Below, in pieces: positions 44,482 through 52,804 of a stretch of 64,000 nucleotides of DNA. Numbering within the stretch: the first letter of the stretch is position 1; each line of letters starts with the position of its first letter. Both the position numbers and the translations under genes were made by a program. The stretch is from Paraburkholderia sp. CNPSo 3274 (GTDB taxonomy: Bacteria > Pseudomonadota > Gammaproteobacteria > Burkholderiales > Burkholderiaceae), in contig NZ_JAMBPR010000020.1 of the NCBI RefSeq assembly GCF_024206475.1, forward strand, positions 1-64,000. Direction: 5' to 3'. Below the pieces are notes generated by a model. That model saw only the letters and a program-made list of their open reading frames with translations. It made no database searches and was not told the origin of the DNA.

Positions 44482-45837
44482 ATGGCCAACCTGGCTCAGG
44501 AAAGCGCGGAGGGAGCCGTCGATCTATCGACGGTCGCCATTCCCGATAGCGCAAGAATGGCGCCCTTTTCGCTAACGATGGCATGGTGGGCAGTATGTAG
44601 CGCAGTGTTTTACATTGTGGTTGGCGCGACGCTTGCACTGACTTACGGAGCGCGCAACGCATTGATCGGCATGGCGCTATCGGTCGTATCCTATGGCGTC
44701 GTCAACTCGATCATCAGTCGATACGCCATTCGCACCGGTTTGTCGGTTGCGTTGTTCTCACGCGTTCTGTTTGGAAGCGTTGGCGCCGCGCTCGCGACGC
44801 TGATTTTCTTCGCAACGGCCATTTACTACGCCGTATTCGAAGGTTCGGTCATCGCAGTCGCGGCCAATCATCTGTTTCCCGCGCTGCCATACAAATGGGC
44901 CGCGCTGATTGTCGTCTGCTATAGCGTGCCGCTTGTATTCGGTAGCGTGCAACACTGGCTGGACAAGTTCAATGGCGTGCTGCTGCCGTTCTATCTGCTC
45001 GGACTCCTTGCGGCCGTGGGACTTGCGACCTGGGAATACGGCTATAACGCATCGTGGCTCGATTTCGGTCCCAAGGGCACGATACCCGCAGATGGCTGGT
45101 GGCAGTGCTTTGTTTACTACATGGGCGTATGGGTATTGATGATGTTCACGTTCGACTACGCCCGCTTCGGCCGCAAGGAAGATGCTGGATACCACGGCCG
45201 GTTTAATTTCGGGATTCCGTTCTATCTCGTCACGTTCCTCGTGAATGGCGCTGCGGGCATTTATCTCGTGAGTACGATTCCGGGTCTCGGCACGCTCTCC
45301 GAAGTTTCGGTTGTCCTGGCGCTGTTGAAGCTGATGGGCATCTGGGGCTTGATGTTCGTCTGGGTTACCCAATCACGCATCAATACCGCTAACTACTATC
45401 TCGCGACTATCAACATGCAGGCCTTCTTCCAGAAGGTTGCAGGATTGCGTGCGCCGAAGTTCGTGTGGGCGCTGGTTGTTGGTGCTGTGGTCTACGCGCT
45501 GATGATGGCCGATATTTTCTCGAAGATCCTCCAGGCGCTTGCGTGGCAGGGTGTCTTCGTCGTCGCATGGGTTGGCGTCGCGCTTGCTCACATCACGTCG
45601 GCGCGTTATGAACGACTCATCGGCGCCGATATCGAATGCCGCGACTCTCACGTACCCCAGTTCAATCCCGGCGGTTTGATATCGTGGTTTGCCGGGGCGT
45701 TCGTCGGATTCGTGTTGAACAATGGCTCGGGCTTTCTTGCGTCGCTCTCCGCGCCAGCCACGTTCGTCATTTCCTGGACGGTTTATAGCGGCTTGCTGGC
45801 TAGTGCGAAGCGGACATGGTTCGTGCGGAATATGTGA
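44482..45837 (+). CDS. NCS1-type (purine/cytosine permease-like) transporter
   Basis: A 451-residue membrane protein with about 12 helices. The pattern matches NCS1 permeases: FSLTMAWWAVCSAVFYIVVG at TM1, GARNALIGMALSVVSYGVVN, and TGLSVALFSRVLFGSVGAAL at TM3. Known NCS1 substrates are nucleobases, allantoin, hydantoins and related ring amides. At the end of the pxpA/BCCP/BC/KipI/KipA operon it probably imports the cyclic amide that the enzymes open. GAGGAGC precedes the ATG. A hairpin in the repeat at 45901-45993 terminates the operon. Confidence 0.82.
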   Translation: MANLAQESAEGAVDLSTVAIPDSARMAPFSLTMAWWAVCSAVFYIVVGATLALTYGARNALIGMALSVVSYGVVNSIISRYAIRTGLSVALFSRVLFGSVGAALATLIFFATAIYYAVFEGSVIAVAANHLFPALPYKWAALIVVCYSVPLVFGSVQHWLDKFNGVLLPFYLLGLLAAVGLATWEYGYNASWLDFGPKGTIPADGWWQCFVYYMGVWVLMMFTFDYARFGRKEDAGYHGRFNFGIPFYLVTFLVNGAAGIYLVSTIPGLGTLSEVSVVLALLKLMGIWGLMFVWVTQSRINTANYYLATINMQAFFQKVAGLRAPKFVWALVVGAVVYALMMADIFSKILQALAWQGVFVVAWVGVALAHITSARYERLIGADIECRDSHVPQFNPGGLISWFAGAFVGFVLNNGSGFLASLSAPATFVISWTVYSGLLASAKRTWFVRNM

Positions 45838-45900
45838 CCAGTGCAGTTTTTCTCCGGCTATTGGCCTCGCCAGCGACGGCGATGAAAACCGCATATTTAG

Positions 45901-45993
45901 TCGGGCGGGGCGGCCGGGTTTGCCGCCCTTGTTACAAATGACATGACCACGCTGCAACTTGAGTTTCGGGGAAAGAAAAACTCAGGTCGTTGT
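45901..45993 (+). repeat. Imperfect direct repeat, copy 1
   Basis: This stretch is repeated at 47804-47897 in the same direction with about ten differences over the first 85 bp, judged by eye. It contains a terminator-like hairpin (GGGCGGC / GCCGCCC, 45908-45928, followed by TTGTT) and a second near-palindrome (CTTGAGTTT / AAACTCAGG). Confidence 0.8.
45908..45933 (+). terminator. Terminator after the NCS1-type permease gene
   Basis: A perfect 7-bp GC stem (GGGCGGC / GCCGCCC) with a 7-nt loop is followed by TTGTT. It lies 70 bp after the permease stop, inside repeat copy 1. Confidence 0.65.
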
Positions 45994-46597
45994 GGCATCA
46001 GTGCTGTGACAGCTTAAGTTTTACTTTGCGTCCTCGCTAAGTTGCCGCGAGATTTGCAGCTTTTGGGCCAAAATTGAGCATCGGGAGCGACGACTTCCAC
46101 GGGAAGTTCGCGCGAGATTTCCAAATGCGCTAAATGTTGGGGCGAAGTGGGCCGCAGGGGCTGCGGCGGGTCCGCTGAACTGCTCTGAAGGGGCTTTCGC
46201 GTGAGGGAAGCAAGCTTTCGCGCTTCGGGGGAGAATGGATGTCGAAGCGCCCTCGGAGACGTGCGAAAGGCGGGGGCGCGGTTTTGGCCGCGAGCTTCGA
46301 AAGGCTGAGCAGGATGCTTGGTCGAAGTAACTAGTCGGAAACAAATGTAGACGTTAACAGATGTTCTGACCTGACCGACAGTCTCCGTACTCGGCGGCGG
46401 CACGAGTCCCCACAGAGTGCCTGGCGGCCTCCAGCGTAGCCGGCGTTTGGCGTCGTCCTCTCCAGCGAATGTAGCGGCGTCGATGGCCAGTGTGGTTGCA
46501 TTCGATGCTGGCAGGAAAAGCAATGCCATTCGCGGTAACCGATAACCCGTGAGGGACCGTTGACTGATCTCCCTCACAACGTCAGGTCCTCGCTATC

Positions 46598-47797
46598 ATG
46601 CAAAACGAATCGGAAGATGTTATCGCTCGCCGCGCGTTCATGAAGAAGGCGGTTGCGCTGGTCGGCGCAACATCCGCATTGGTCACGCAAAGCGAGGCCG
46701 CAAGTGCCCAAGGCGCCAATGCGCCGGCCGCCGGGGGCGGGCAAGGGACGGGGACGGTTTATACCGGCGATGTGATCCAGGGAAAGAAAGTCATCAGCGC
46801 GCTCGACGTCGGCGACCTCGAGCGCGGCAAAACACACAAGTTCTACTTTCAGGGCGTGCAAATGCCGACGGGTCAGCACTGGTATGTGTCGGTGATCGTT
46901 GTCCACGGTGCGAGGCCGGGCAAGCGCGTCGCGCTGACCAGCGGGGTGCATGGCGACGAAATGAGCCCCGTGCATACCATCCACGGCGTGATAAGCCAGC
47001 TCGATCCCGGGCAGATGTCAGGCACCGTGCTGGCAGTTCTCGACGTATCGCGTCCCGCGCTCGAAGCCATGGAGCGCAGATGGCCCAATTCCGCACTTGG
47101 TATCGGCCTCATCGACATCAACCGCGAATGGCCGGGCAACGAGAATGGCGCCAGCGCGCCGAGCCGGCATGCGGGACTGCTGTTCAACCGGCTGTTGAGG
47201 CCGAACACCGACTACGCACTCGATTTTCATACGGGCACGACCGGCCTGGATGTGACGTCCTTCAATCTGGCCAGAATGGAATTGCCGGAGGCGCGAGCCA
47301 TGGCGGAGCTTTTTCCGATCAAGCAGATCTTCGACAACCCCGCATATCCCACGCTGCTTGCAAATGCATTCATCAATGTGGGGATTCCCGCCATCACGCC
47401 CGAGATCGGATCTGCGCGCGTTTTCGATTTCGACATGATTCCGTCGTTCGTCGAGGGCACGATGAACGTGCTTAAGCGCTACAACATCGTATCGGGTCCG
47501 ATGGGGCGCACTGGGCGAGACGTCGGGATCTTCGTTGGCAACAGCGGCCACACAGTCATGTCGACGCACGGTGGATTCGTCGAACTGCTGGTCAAGCTGA
47601 ATGACAAAGTCAATGCGGGCCAGAAAGTGGCAATCCAGCGCAATACCTTTGGCGAAGTGGTCGCGGAGTATACGACCGAAGTCGCGGGCGAGGTTACGGC
47701 ACGACGAACCGACGCCACGGCAGAGCCCAGAATTCCTCTCGTGATGATTCTTTATCAGAGCGCGGTAAAGGAGAATCCGGAGGACTTTTCTGAATGA
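46598..47797 (+). CDS. Tat-exported AstE/AspA-type zinc deacylase
   Basis: A 399-residue succinylglutamate desuccinylase/aspartoacylase family protein. The N-terminus has a twin-arginine-like signal (ARRAFMKKAVALVGATSALV). The zinc site is the HxxE-type motif GVHGDEMSP followed later by the His in ALDFHTGTTG, with the substrate-binding INREWPGN between them. A C-terminal beta domain (STHGGFVELLVKLNDKVNAG) is typical. Such enzymes remove acyl groups from N-acyl amino acids or related amides; a periplasmic location is inferred. It is bracketed by two repeat copies, which suggests it entered or moved as a unit. The ribosome-binding site is weak. Confidence 0.83.
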   Translation: MQNESEDVIARRAFMKKAVALVGATSALVTQSEAASAQGANAPAAGGGQGTGTVYTGDVIQGKKVISALDVGDLERGKTHKFYFQGVQMPTGQHWYVSVIVVHGARPGKRVALTSGVHGDEMSPVHTIHGVISQLDPGQMSGTVLAVLDVSRPALEAMERRWPNSALGIGLIDINREWPGNENGASAPSRHAGLLFNRLLRPNTDYALDFHTGTTGLDVTSFNLARMELPEARAMAELFPIKQIFDNPAYPTLLANAFINVGIPAITPEIGSARVFDFDMIPSFVEGTMNVLKRYNIVSGPMGRTGRDVGIFVGNSGHTVMSTHGGFVELLVKLNDKVNAGQKVAIQRNTFGEVVAEYTTEVAGEVTARRTDATAEPRIPLVMILYQSAVKENPEDFSE

Positions 47798-47803
47798 ATC
47801 GGG

Positions 47804-47897
47804 TCGGGCAGGGCGGCACGGGTTTGCCGCCCTTGTTTCAGATGATATGGCCACGCTGCAGCTTGAGTTTCCGGAGAAAGAAAAACTCAAGTTGTTT
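47804..47897 (+). repeat. Imperfect direct repeat, copy 2
   Basis: This is the second copy of the repeat at 45901-45993, starting 7 bp after the deacylase stop. The first hairpin (GGGCGGC / GCCGCCC) is kept, and the second stem is perfect here (CTTGAGTTT / AAACTCAAG at 47862-47891). The two copies are 1.9 kb apart and bracket one gene plus the unexplained region. Confidence 0.8.
47811..47838 (+). terminator. Terminator after the deacylase gene
   Basis: A 7-bp GC stem (GGGCGGC / GCCGCCC) is followed by TTGTTT. It lies 14 bp after the stop, inside repeat copy 2. Confidence 0.7.
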
Positions 47898-47928
47898 CAC
47901 CAATCAGCCCAGCCGCAAGCACCTCCCA

Positions 47929-49329
47929 TCAAACAATGCCCGTAGCATAGTACACAGCGATAACAAAGAAGACGGCCAGCGTCTTGATCACCGTCACCGC
48001 GAAAATGTCCCGATACGACTCGCGGTGCGTGAGTCCCGTGACCGCGAGCAGCGTAATGACCGCGCCATTGTGCGGCAGCGTGTCCATGCCACCGCTCGCC
48101 ATGGCCACCACGCGGTGCAGCACTTCCATCGGAATATGCGCCGCCTGCGCGTTCTTGATGAAGAGGTCCGACATGGCCGCGAGCGCGATGCTCATGCCGC
48201 CCGAAGCCGACCCCGTGATACCCGCAAGCGCGCTCACCGAAATGGCGGCGTTCACGAGCGGATTCGGAATGCTCTTGAGTGCATCGCTCACGACGATGAA
48301 TCCGGGCAGCGCCGCAATCACACCGCCGAAGCCGTATTCAGAGGCGGTATTCATCGAGGCCAGCAGCGCCCCGGCCACGGCCGCCTTCGTGCCGGTCGCA
48401 AAGCGGTCTTTCACGCGGCCGAACGCCGTGACGATCACGAGCACGATGCCCGCGAGCAGCGCACCCTGAACCGCCCAGATCGCCACGACTTGCTTGACGG
48501 TGGCCGTGACCGGCGTATGAATGCCGGGCAGCACTTCGGGCGGCACGGTCACGGTGTCGCCGTACCAAACGGGAATCCAGTGCGTGAGCAGGAAGTTCGC
48601 CACGCCCACCAGCACGAGCGGCGCGACGGCGAGCGCCGGGTTGGGCAGGTGCTCGGTCTTCACCTGTTCCGGCTCGTTCACGAGCGAGGTGCCGTAGCCT
48701 TCGCCTTTCGACATCGCACTGCGGCGGCGCCATTCGAGGTACGAGAGGCCCACCACGATGATGAAAAGCGAACCGATCACGCCAAGCGCGGGCGCGGCCC
48801 ACGCGGTGGTCTTGAAGAACGTGGTGGGAATGATGTTCTGGATTTGCGGCGTGCCGGGCAGCGAATCCATCGTGAACGAAAATGCACCGAGCGCGATGGC
48901 GCCCGGCAGGAGGCGCTTGGGAATATCGCTCTGGCGATACAGTTCGGCTGCGAACGGGTAGACGGCGAACACGACCACGAAGAGCGAGACGCCGCCGTAA
49001 GTGAGTAGCGCGCACACGGCGACGATCACGGCATTGGCGCGCGAGCGGCCGATATAGCGGATGGCGGCGTGCACGATCGCCTCGGAAAATCCCGATAGTT
49101 CGATCACCTTGCCGAATACCGCGCCGAGCAGGAACACGGGAAAGTAGAGCTTCACGAAGCCCACCATCTTTTCCATGAAGATACCGGAAAAGACGGGTGC
49201 GACAGCGGCCGGTTCGGTGAGCAGGACCGCAGCGAGCGCGGCGATGGGCGCGAACAGAATCACGCTGTAGCCGCGGTACGCGGCGAGCATGAGGAACGCG
49301 AGGGCGGCGAGAACGATAACAAACGACAT
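47929..49329 (-). CDS. GntP-family permease
   Basis: A 466-residue membrane protein with about 12-14 helices. GntP features are YFPVFLLGAVFGKVIELSGF, AVIVAVCALLTYGGVSLFVV, DSLPGTPQIQNIIPTTFF and GITGSASGGMSIALAAMSD, with SGGMDTLPHNGAVITLLAV near the end. The family carries gluconate and other sugar acids, D-serine and short hydroxyacids with H+. The exact substrate is unknown. GGAGACTCC precedes the ATG. It converges on the deacylase gene, and repeat copy 2 lies between them. Confidence 0.88.
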   Translation of the reverse strand: MSFVIVLAALAFLMLAAYRGYSVILFAPIAALAAVLLTEPAAVAPVFSGIFMEKMVGFVKLYFPVFLLGAVFGKVIELSGFSEAIVHAAIRYIGRSRANAVIVAVCALLTYGGVSLFVVVFAVYPFAAELYRQSDIPKRLLPGAIALGAFSFTMDSLPGTPQIQNIIPTTFFKTTAWAAPALGVIGSLFIIVVGLSYLEWRRRSAMSKGEGYGTSLVNEPEQVKTEHLPNPALAVAPLVLVGVANFLLTHWIPVWYGDTVTVPPEVLPGIHTPVTATVKQVVAIWAVQGALLAGIVLVIVTAFGRVKDRFATGTKAAVAGALLASMNTASEYGFGGVIAALPGFIVVSDALKSIPNPLVNAAISVSALAGITGSASGGMSIALAAMSDLFIKNAQAAHIPMEVLHRVVAMASGGMDTLPHNGAVITLLAVTGLTHRESYRDIFAVTVIKTLAVFFVIAVYYATGIV

Positions 49330-49532
49330 GGAGTCTCCTGCGGATCGATCGTGTTGCGCGATTCAGCTTATTGCGTGTGCGATGGCTTTACACGCGGTTT
49401 TTAATGCGACGAGGCCAGGGTGCGTCGCAGCGATTGTAGCGAAAGGATGTGTCTCGTTATTGCGAGCGTGGCCGCGCGGTCCTATCGTTGCGCAGAAGAG
49501 CAAGCCGGAGTGGGCCGGTGAGGTGACAGTCG

Positions 49533-50144
49533 ATGAGTGCAATCGGTAAGGGCGGGCAAAGTGCGTGGCGCGCGCAGGCGGTACGGACAGCGCGGCTAGC
49601 AGCGGCGCTTGTTTGCGTGGGCGTTTTCGCGGGCTTCTGGGCGGCCGCAGCGCTCACGCAATCGCAAACTGGCGCCAGTGCACCCCTCTCGAACGCGGCG
49701 AACGCGCCGGATGCCCAGCGCAAGAACTGGTACAACGACCCGTTCTTCGCGCTGTCGAACGCAATCGGCGCCTGCCCGCTGCCGCTCGGCCCGCTGATGA
49801 CGAAAGCCGAAGCCGATGACGACGCCCACTATCGCGTGGAGCGCGGCACGACCTGCTGGCTCGCGCACAAGTGCTCGAAGCCGAACTCGTATCTTTACGA
49901 TCCGGAAATTGCAGCGGCGATTCGTCAACAACTGCAAGGCGATGCCCTGTTTGCGGGCACGAGTATCTGGATCACGGTGCAGCGCCGTTTCGTCTACGCG
50001 GAAGGCTGCGTGGGTCCAGGCTTCGACAGTGCGGCGCTCGAGCGCAGGCTCGCGGCGATTCCCGATGTCGAGCAGGTCTTTGTACGCGTGAGTTCGCACC
50101 CGCAAGGCGCACTGCCATACAAGACGCTCTCGACCGCGCCCTGA
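49533..50144 (+). CDS. Exported BON-domain-like protein
   Basis: A 203-residue protein with an N-terminal hydrophobic anchor or signal (residues about 17-42, RLAAALVCVGVFAGFWAAAA). The C-terminal half reads like a BON lipid- or surface-binding fold (DPEIAAAIRQQLQGDALFAG, SIWITVQRRFVYAEGCVG, LERRLAAIPDVEQVFVRVSS). A middle Cys-rich segment (CWLAHKCSKPNSYL) could form disulfides. The family is common in Burkholderia; its role is probably envelope maintenance. GAGGTG lies before the ATG. Confidence 0.75.
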   Translation: MSAIGKGGQSAWRAQAVRTARLAAALVCVGVFAGFWAAAALTQSQTGASAPLSNAANAPDAQRKNWYNDPFFALSNAIGACPLPLGPLMTKAEADDDAHYRVERGTTCWLAHKCSKPNSYLYDPEIAAAIRQQLQGDALFAGTSIWITVQRRFVYAEGCVGPGFDSAALERRLAAIPDVEQVFVRVSSHPQGALPYKTLSTAP

Positions 50145-50244
50145 GCGCGCGCGCAGGTGGCGCTCGCAGCGATGCATCGCACATGGCTCGCGGCATGGCA
50201 CAATCGCAACGTCGAAAAACTAGAAGCCCGTTGGGGTGCTCCAA

Positions 50245-50526
50245 ATGACTCGTCCTGGTGCGTCGTTGTTCCGTTTGCGCAGATTGCCGTTCGCGGCGTG
50301 CGCGTTGACCTTGATCGCAGGGCTGGCTGCGTGCAGCAGCGGGCCGCCGCTGTTTCTGTCGGACGGCCGTCCGACGGTCCAGGTGCAATGCCCGGCCTCG
50401 GGCGATCGCGATTCTTGCGCGCAGCAGGCGCGTGCCCGTTGCGCCGGTGCGGGTTACGACACCGTCACGACCTCGACCGACAGCGGCAACTACACGCTCG
50501 TGTTCGCCTGCCGCAAGGCCCAATAA
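50245..50526 (+). CDS. Small lipoprotein
   Basis: A 93-residue protein with a lipoprotein signal (LPFAACALTLIAGLAACSSG; the lipobox Cys is near residue 30). The mature part has three further cysteines (QCPASGDRDSCAQQARARC). Family and function are not recognised. It ends 16 bp from the convergent LuxR-type gene. Confidence 0.72.
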   Translation: MTRPGASLFRLRRLPFAACALTLIAGLAACSSGPPLFLSDGRPTVQVQCPASGDRDSCAQQARARCAGAGYDTVTTSTDSGNYTLVFACRKAQ

Positions 50527-50542
50527 GCCTGTCGCGCGCCGC

Positions 50543-51826
50543 TCAGCCCTCTGCGGCGGCGCCCGTGCCGCGCGCCGGCAGATTCAGCAAAAGGCGCAGC
50601 AGGTCGGGCTGGCGGCGCGTCGCCGTCTTCTGAAAGATCGATTGCAATTGTTTGCGCACGGTGTCGTGCTGCACGCCGACGTGTGCGGCGATTTCCTTTT
50701 GCGTGAGCCCTTCCGCGAGCAGCAGCGCAATACGGCATTCGGCCGGCGAGAGATCGAAGGCTGTGGCGAGCACCCGCTCGTCGACTAGCGGCGCGGAGCG
50801 CGGGTGATAGAAGGTCAGCGCCGCGAAGGCGCGCAATTCCGAGGCCGAGGCGTCGTCGGCCGTCACCACGGTGTAGAACGCGTAGAGCACCTCCTGCTGG
50901 CTCGCCGAGGCCTGTGCGCGGCCCGGCCCGGTATGGATTTGGCCGTGCGGGTCCGTTGAGGTGCCGGCGTCCGGCGCATCCGGCGCGGCCGCGCCGTCGG
51001 CGGCGCCTACGATACGCAACGCGCGAAAGCGCGCCGCCGCCGCCCGCGCGCCGCTCGCGCGGCTACGCAGGCGCGCCTCGCTCACGGCGATGTCCTCGAG
51101 CAGGCGCGCGTGATGGGGCGCCGCGAGCGTGATCCGCCGTCCGCGCACCCGCACGAGCGAGGTCGCCTTCAGGAGCCGCTGCGCGGGCTCGTTGCTGTTC
51201 AGCACCTCGCCCAGCGCGCTCACGAGCATGGCTGGCGGACGTGAGCGGTTTGCAAGCGTGTCGGCGTTCAAGGCAAAGCGGCGCACGTAAAGGCGCACCG
51301 CGCGCACGAGGTGCGGCGTGAGCCGCTCGAGCAGTTCGCGGTGCTCGCCCGAAAGCGGCCCGGCCTCGGCGCTCGCGCGGCACGCGAGCATGACTGCGAG
51401 CCCGTTCTGTTCGATCAGCTTGCACAGGGCCACACAGCGATGGCCTTCCTCGAGCGGGCAGAGTTCGAAGCCGGCTGCGCAGTCGCCGTCCGCGCAGTCG
51501 AGTTCGATGCCGCAATGCAGCCACTTGCCCGACGGGTACGCGCGTAGCCATGCAAGGCGCGCATCGTCGCGGTAGAGCGGCCGAATGCGCTCCAGCGGTT
51601 CCGCGCCGGCGAGCGCGAAACCGTCGCTCCAGGAAAATAGATCGCGCTGCCGGTCAAAGGCATACAGATGAATCGACGCCACCCCAGTCGCTTCGCGCAA
51701 TTGCGCGCAAAAATCCTTCCAGGCGCAAGGATTATCGAGTGTGTCGTAAATAACGTGCAGCAGGCGATCGTATTGTGATTCGTTTGTTTTCACGCCATTC
51801 TCATTGTTCGTATTGTGAAAAGCCAT
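50543..51826 (-). CDS. LuxR-type HTH transcriptional regulator
   Basis: A 427-residue protein with a C-terminal LuxR/FixJ helix-turn-helix: FDLSPAECRIALLLAEGLTQ, KEIAAHVGVQHDTVRKQLQS. The N-terminal 350 residues are not an autoinducer domain. They contain a conserved-looking segment (GDCAAGFELCPLEEGHRCVA) and an Ala-rich linker, consistent with a stand-alone sensor regulator. The ATG at 51826 (MAFHNTNNENG) is chosen because the sequence upstream is AT-richer and less protein-like; the frame stays open to 52018. Signal and targets are unknown. Confidence 0.78.
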   Translation of the reverse strand: MAFHNTNNENGVKTNESQYDRLLHVIYDTLDNPCAWKDFCAQLREATGVASIHLYAFDRQRDLFSWSDGFALAGAEPLERIRPLYRDDARLAWLRAYPSGKWLHCGIELDCADGDCAAGFELCPLEEGHRCVALCKLIEQNGLAVMLACRASAEAGPLSGEHRELLERLTPHLVRAVRLYVRRFALNADTLANRSRPPAMLVSALGEVLNSNEPAQRLLKATSLVRVRGRRITLAAPHHARLLEDIAVSEARLRSRASGARAAAARFRALRIVGAADGAAAPDAPDAGTSTDPHGQIHTGPGRAQASASQQEVLYAFYTVVTADDASASELRAFAALTFYHPRSAPLVDERVLATAFDLSPAECRIALLLAEGLTQKEIAAHVGVQHDTVRKQLQSIFQKTATRRQPDLLRLLLNLPARGTGAAAEG

Positions 51827-52177
51827 CGGCAACAAAATGCGCTCCGCATAGCGTTCCACAATTGAGGAATATACAGACGCAATAGCCCCCGCTAATCTGC
51901 TTTCCGATATGGATGCGGATACAACCGTCAGCGTGGACGAGCGGCCTTTGAAATTCCGTGCGGTATCCAACGGATAGCCGGGCGTGCTGGCCTTATTCTG
52001 GTCTGACAGTACGAACAAAAGCTGTAAATCCGCTGCGGCGTGTATTTGGCACGGTCAGCCGGCGCGATTACCAAACTGACCGATTATCCGCAGCATGCGG
52101 AAAAGCGGCGATGCGACGAAAGTGAGTGCGCGCTATTTGTGCGCGCTCGATAAAACTTGTCATTACCGGGGGCAGCG
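51827..52177. other. 351-bp divergent intergenic region
   Basis: This holds the control regions of the LuxR-type gene and the small gene at 52178. It is AT-richer than its surroundings. A GC-rich inverted repeat (two GCGCGC blocks around TATTTGT) lies near 52130-52149 and CCGCAGCATGCGG near 52090-52102. No promoter boxes were recognised with confidence. Confidence 0.4.
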
Positions 52178-52405
52178 ATGAATCATCACCAACTCGAAAA
52201 GGACATTGAGCATCTCGAACACATCATCGGGCGGCTCTCGGGGCGCGACCGTATTCCGCTCTCGTATTGGCGCGGCCGGCTCGAATCGGTTTCCAGCGCG
52301 AACCTCGTACCTTCGCAGGTGCAGCGCGTGAAGCGGCTCAACGAAGCGCTGCGCGCGCTCGAAGGCCGTCTGTCGCACGAATCGCTGCAGCAACGCGAGC
52401 GCTAA
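52178..52405 (+). CDS. Small conserved-type hypothetical protein
   Basis: A 75-residue charged, helical protein (MNHHQLEKDIEHLEHIIGRL, RVKRLNEALRALEGRLSHES) without signal or membrane segment. The heptad-like pattern suggests a coiled coil. GGGGG lies upstream of the ATG. No family recognised. It is 105 bp before an H-NS gene in the same direction. Confidence 0.68.
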   Translation: MNHHQLEKDIEHLEHIIGRLSGRDRIPLSYWRGRLESVSSANLVPSQVQRVKRLNEALRALEGRLSHESLQQRER

Positions 52406-52510
52406 CGCTAACGTTTGCGGTGGCGTTGTAAAAAAGCCCGCCTTCCTGGTCGCTCGGGCTCCAAACCGGTCACAATGGCACTCTCTTGACCGAACTGGAG
52501 ATGACGTTTC

Positions 52511-52804
52511 ATGCCGAGCTACAAGCAACTGACCGCCCAGCTGGAGAAGCTTCACAAGGAAGTCGCTGCGGCGCGTGAAAAGGAAATTGACCAGGCGATC
52601 GCCGAGATCAAGGAAAAAATCGCGGAGTACGACATCACCGCGGAAGAATTGGGCTTCACGAGCCGACATGCAGGCCCCGCGCGCAGGAAGGCGCTGCCGG
52701 CTCGCTACATGAACCCGAAAACCGGCGAGACCTGGAGCGGCCGTGGCCGCGCGCCGGGCTGGCTGGCGGGCAAGAACCGCGAACGCTTCCTCATCAAGGA
52801 ATAA
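52511..52804 (+). CDS. H-NS family nucleoid protein
   Basis: A 97-residue H-NS-type protein of the short Burkholderia kind. An N-terminal oligomerisation helix (YKQLTAQLEKLHKEVAAARE) precedes a linker and the C-terminal DNA-binding motif TWSGRGRAPGWLAGK, which inserts into AT-rich minor grooves. It would silence AT-rich, often horizontally acquired genes. GGAG is upstream of the ATG. Confidence 0.92.
   Translation: MPSYKQLTAQLEKLHKEVAAAREKEIDQAIAEIKEKIAEYDITAEELGFTSRHAGPARRKALPARYMNPKTGETWSGRGRAPGWLAGKNRERFLIKE

Larger units (their letters stand above)
45838..46597. other. 760-bp intergenic region without a convincing gene
   Basis: The first part holds one copy of a roughly 90-bp repeat (45901-45993). 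The rest (about 46014-46577) has an open frame on the minus strand but no ribosome-binding site, domain or sensible composition, and I do not call it. The region looks like decayed or transferred DNA. The promoter of the downstream deacylase gene must lie in its last part, but no clear boxes were found. Confidence 0.5.

Noticed and set aside
46014..46577. A 187-codon minus-strand frame in the intergenic region
   Set aside because: No start signal, no domain, unusual composition; treated as an unexplained region instead of a gene.
50543..52018. A longer LuxR-type protein starting at 52018
   Set aside because: The extra 64 residues are not protein-like and cover AT-richer sequence; the ATG at 51826 is the more reasonable start.
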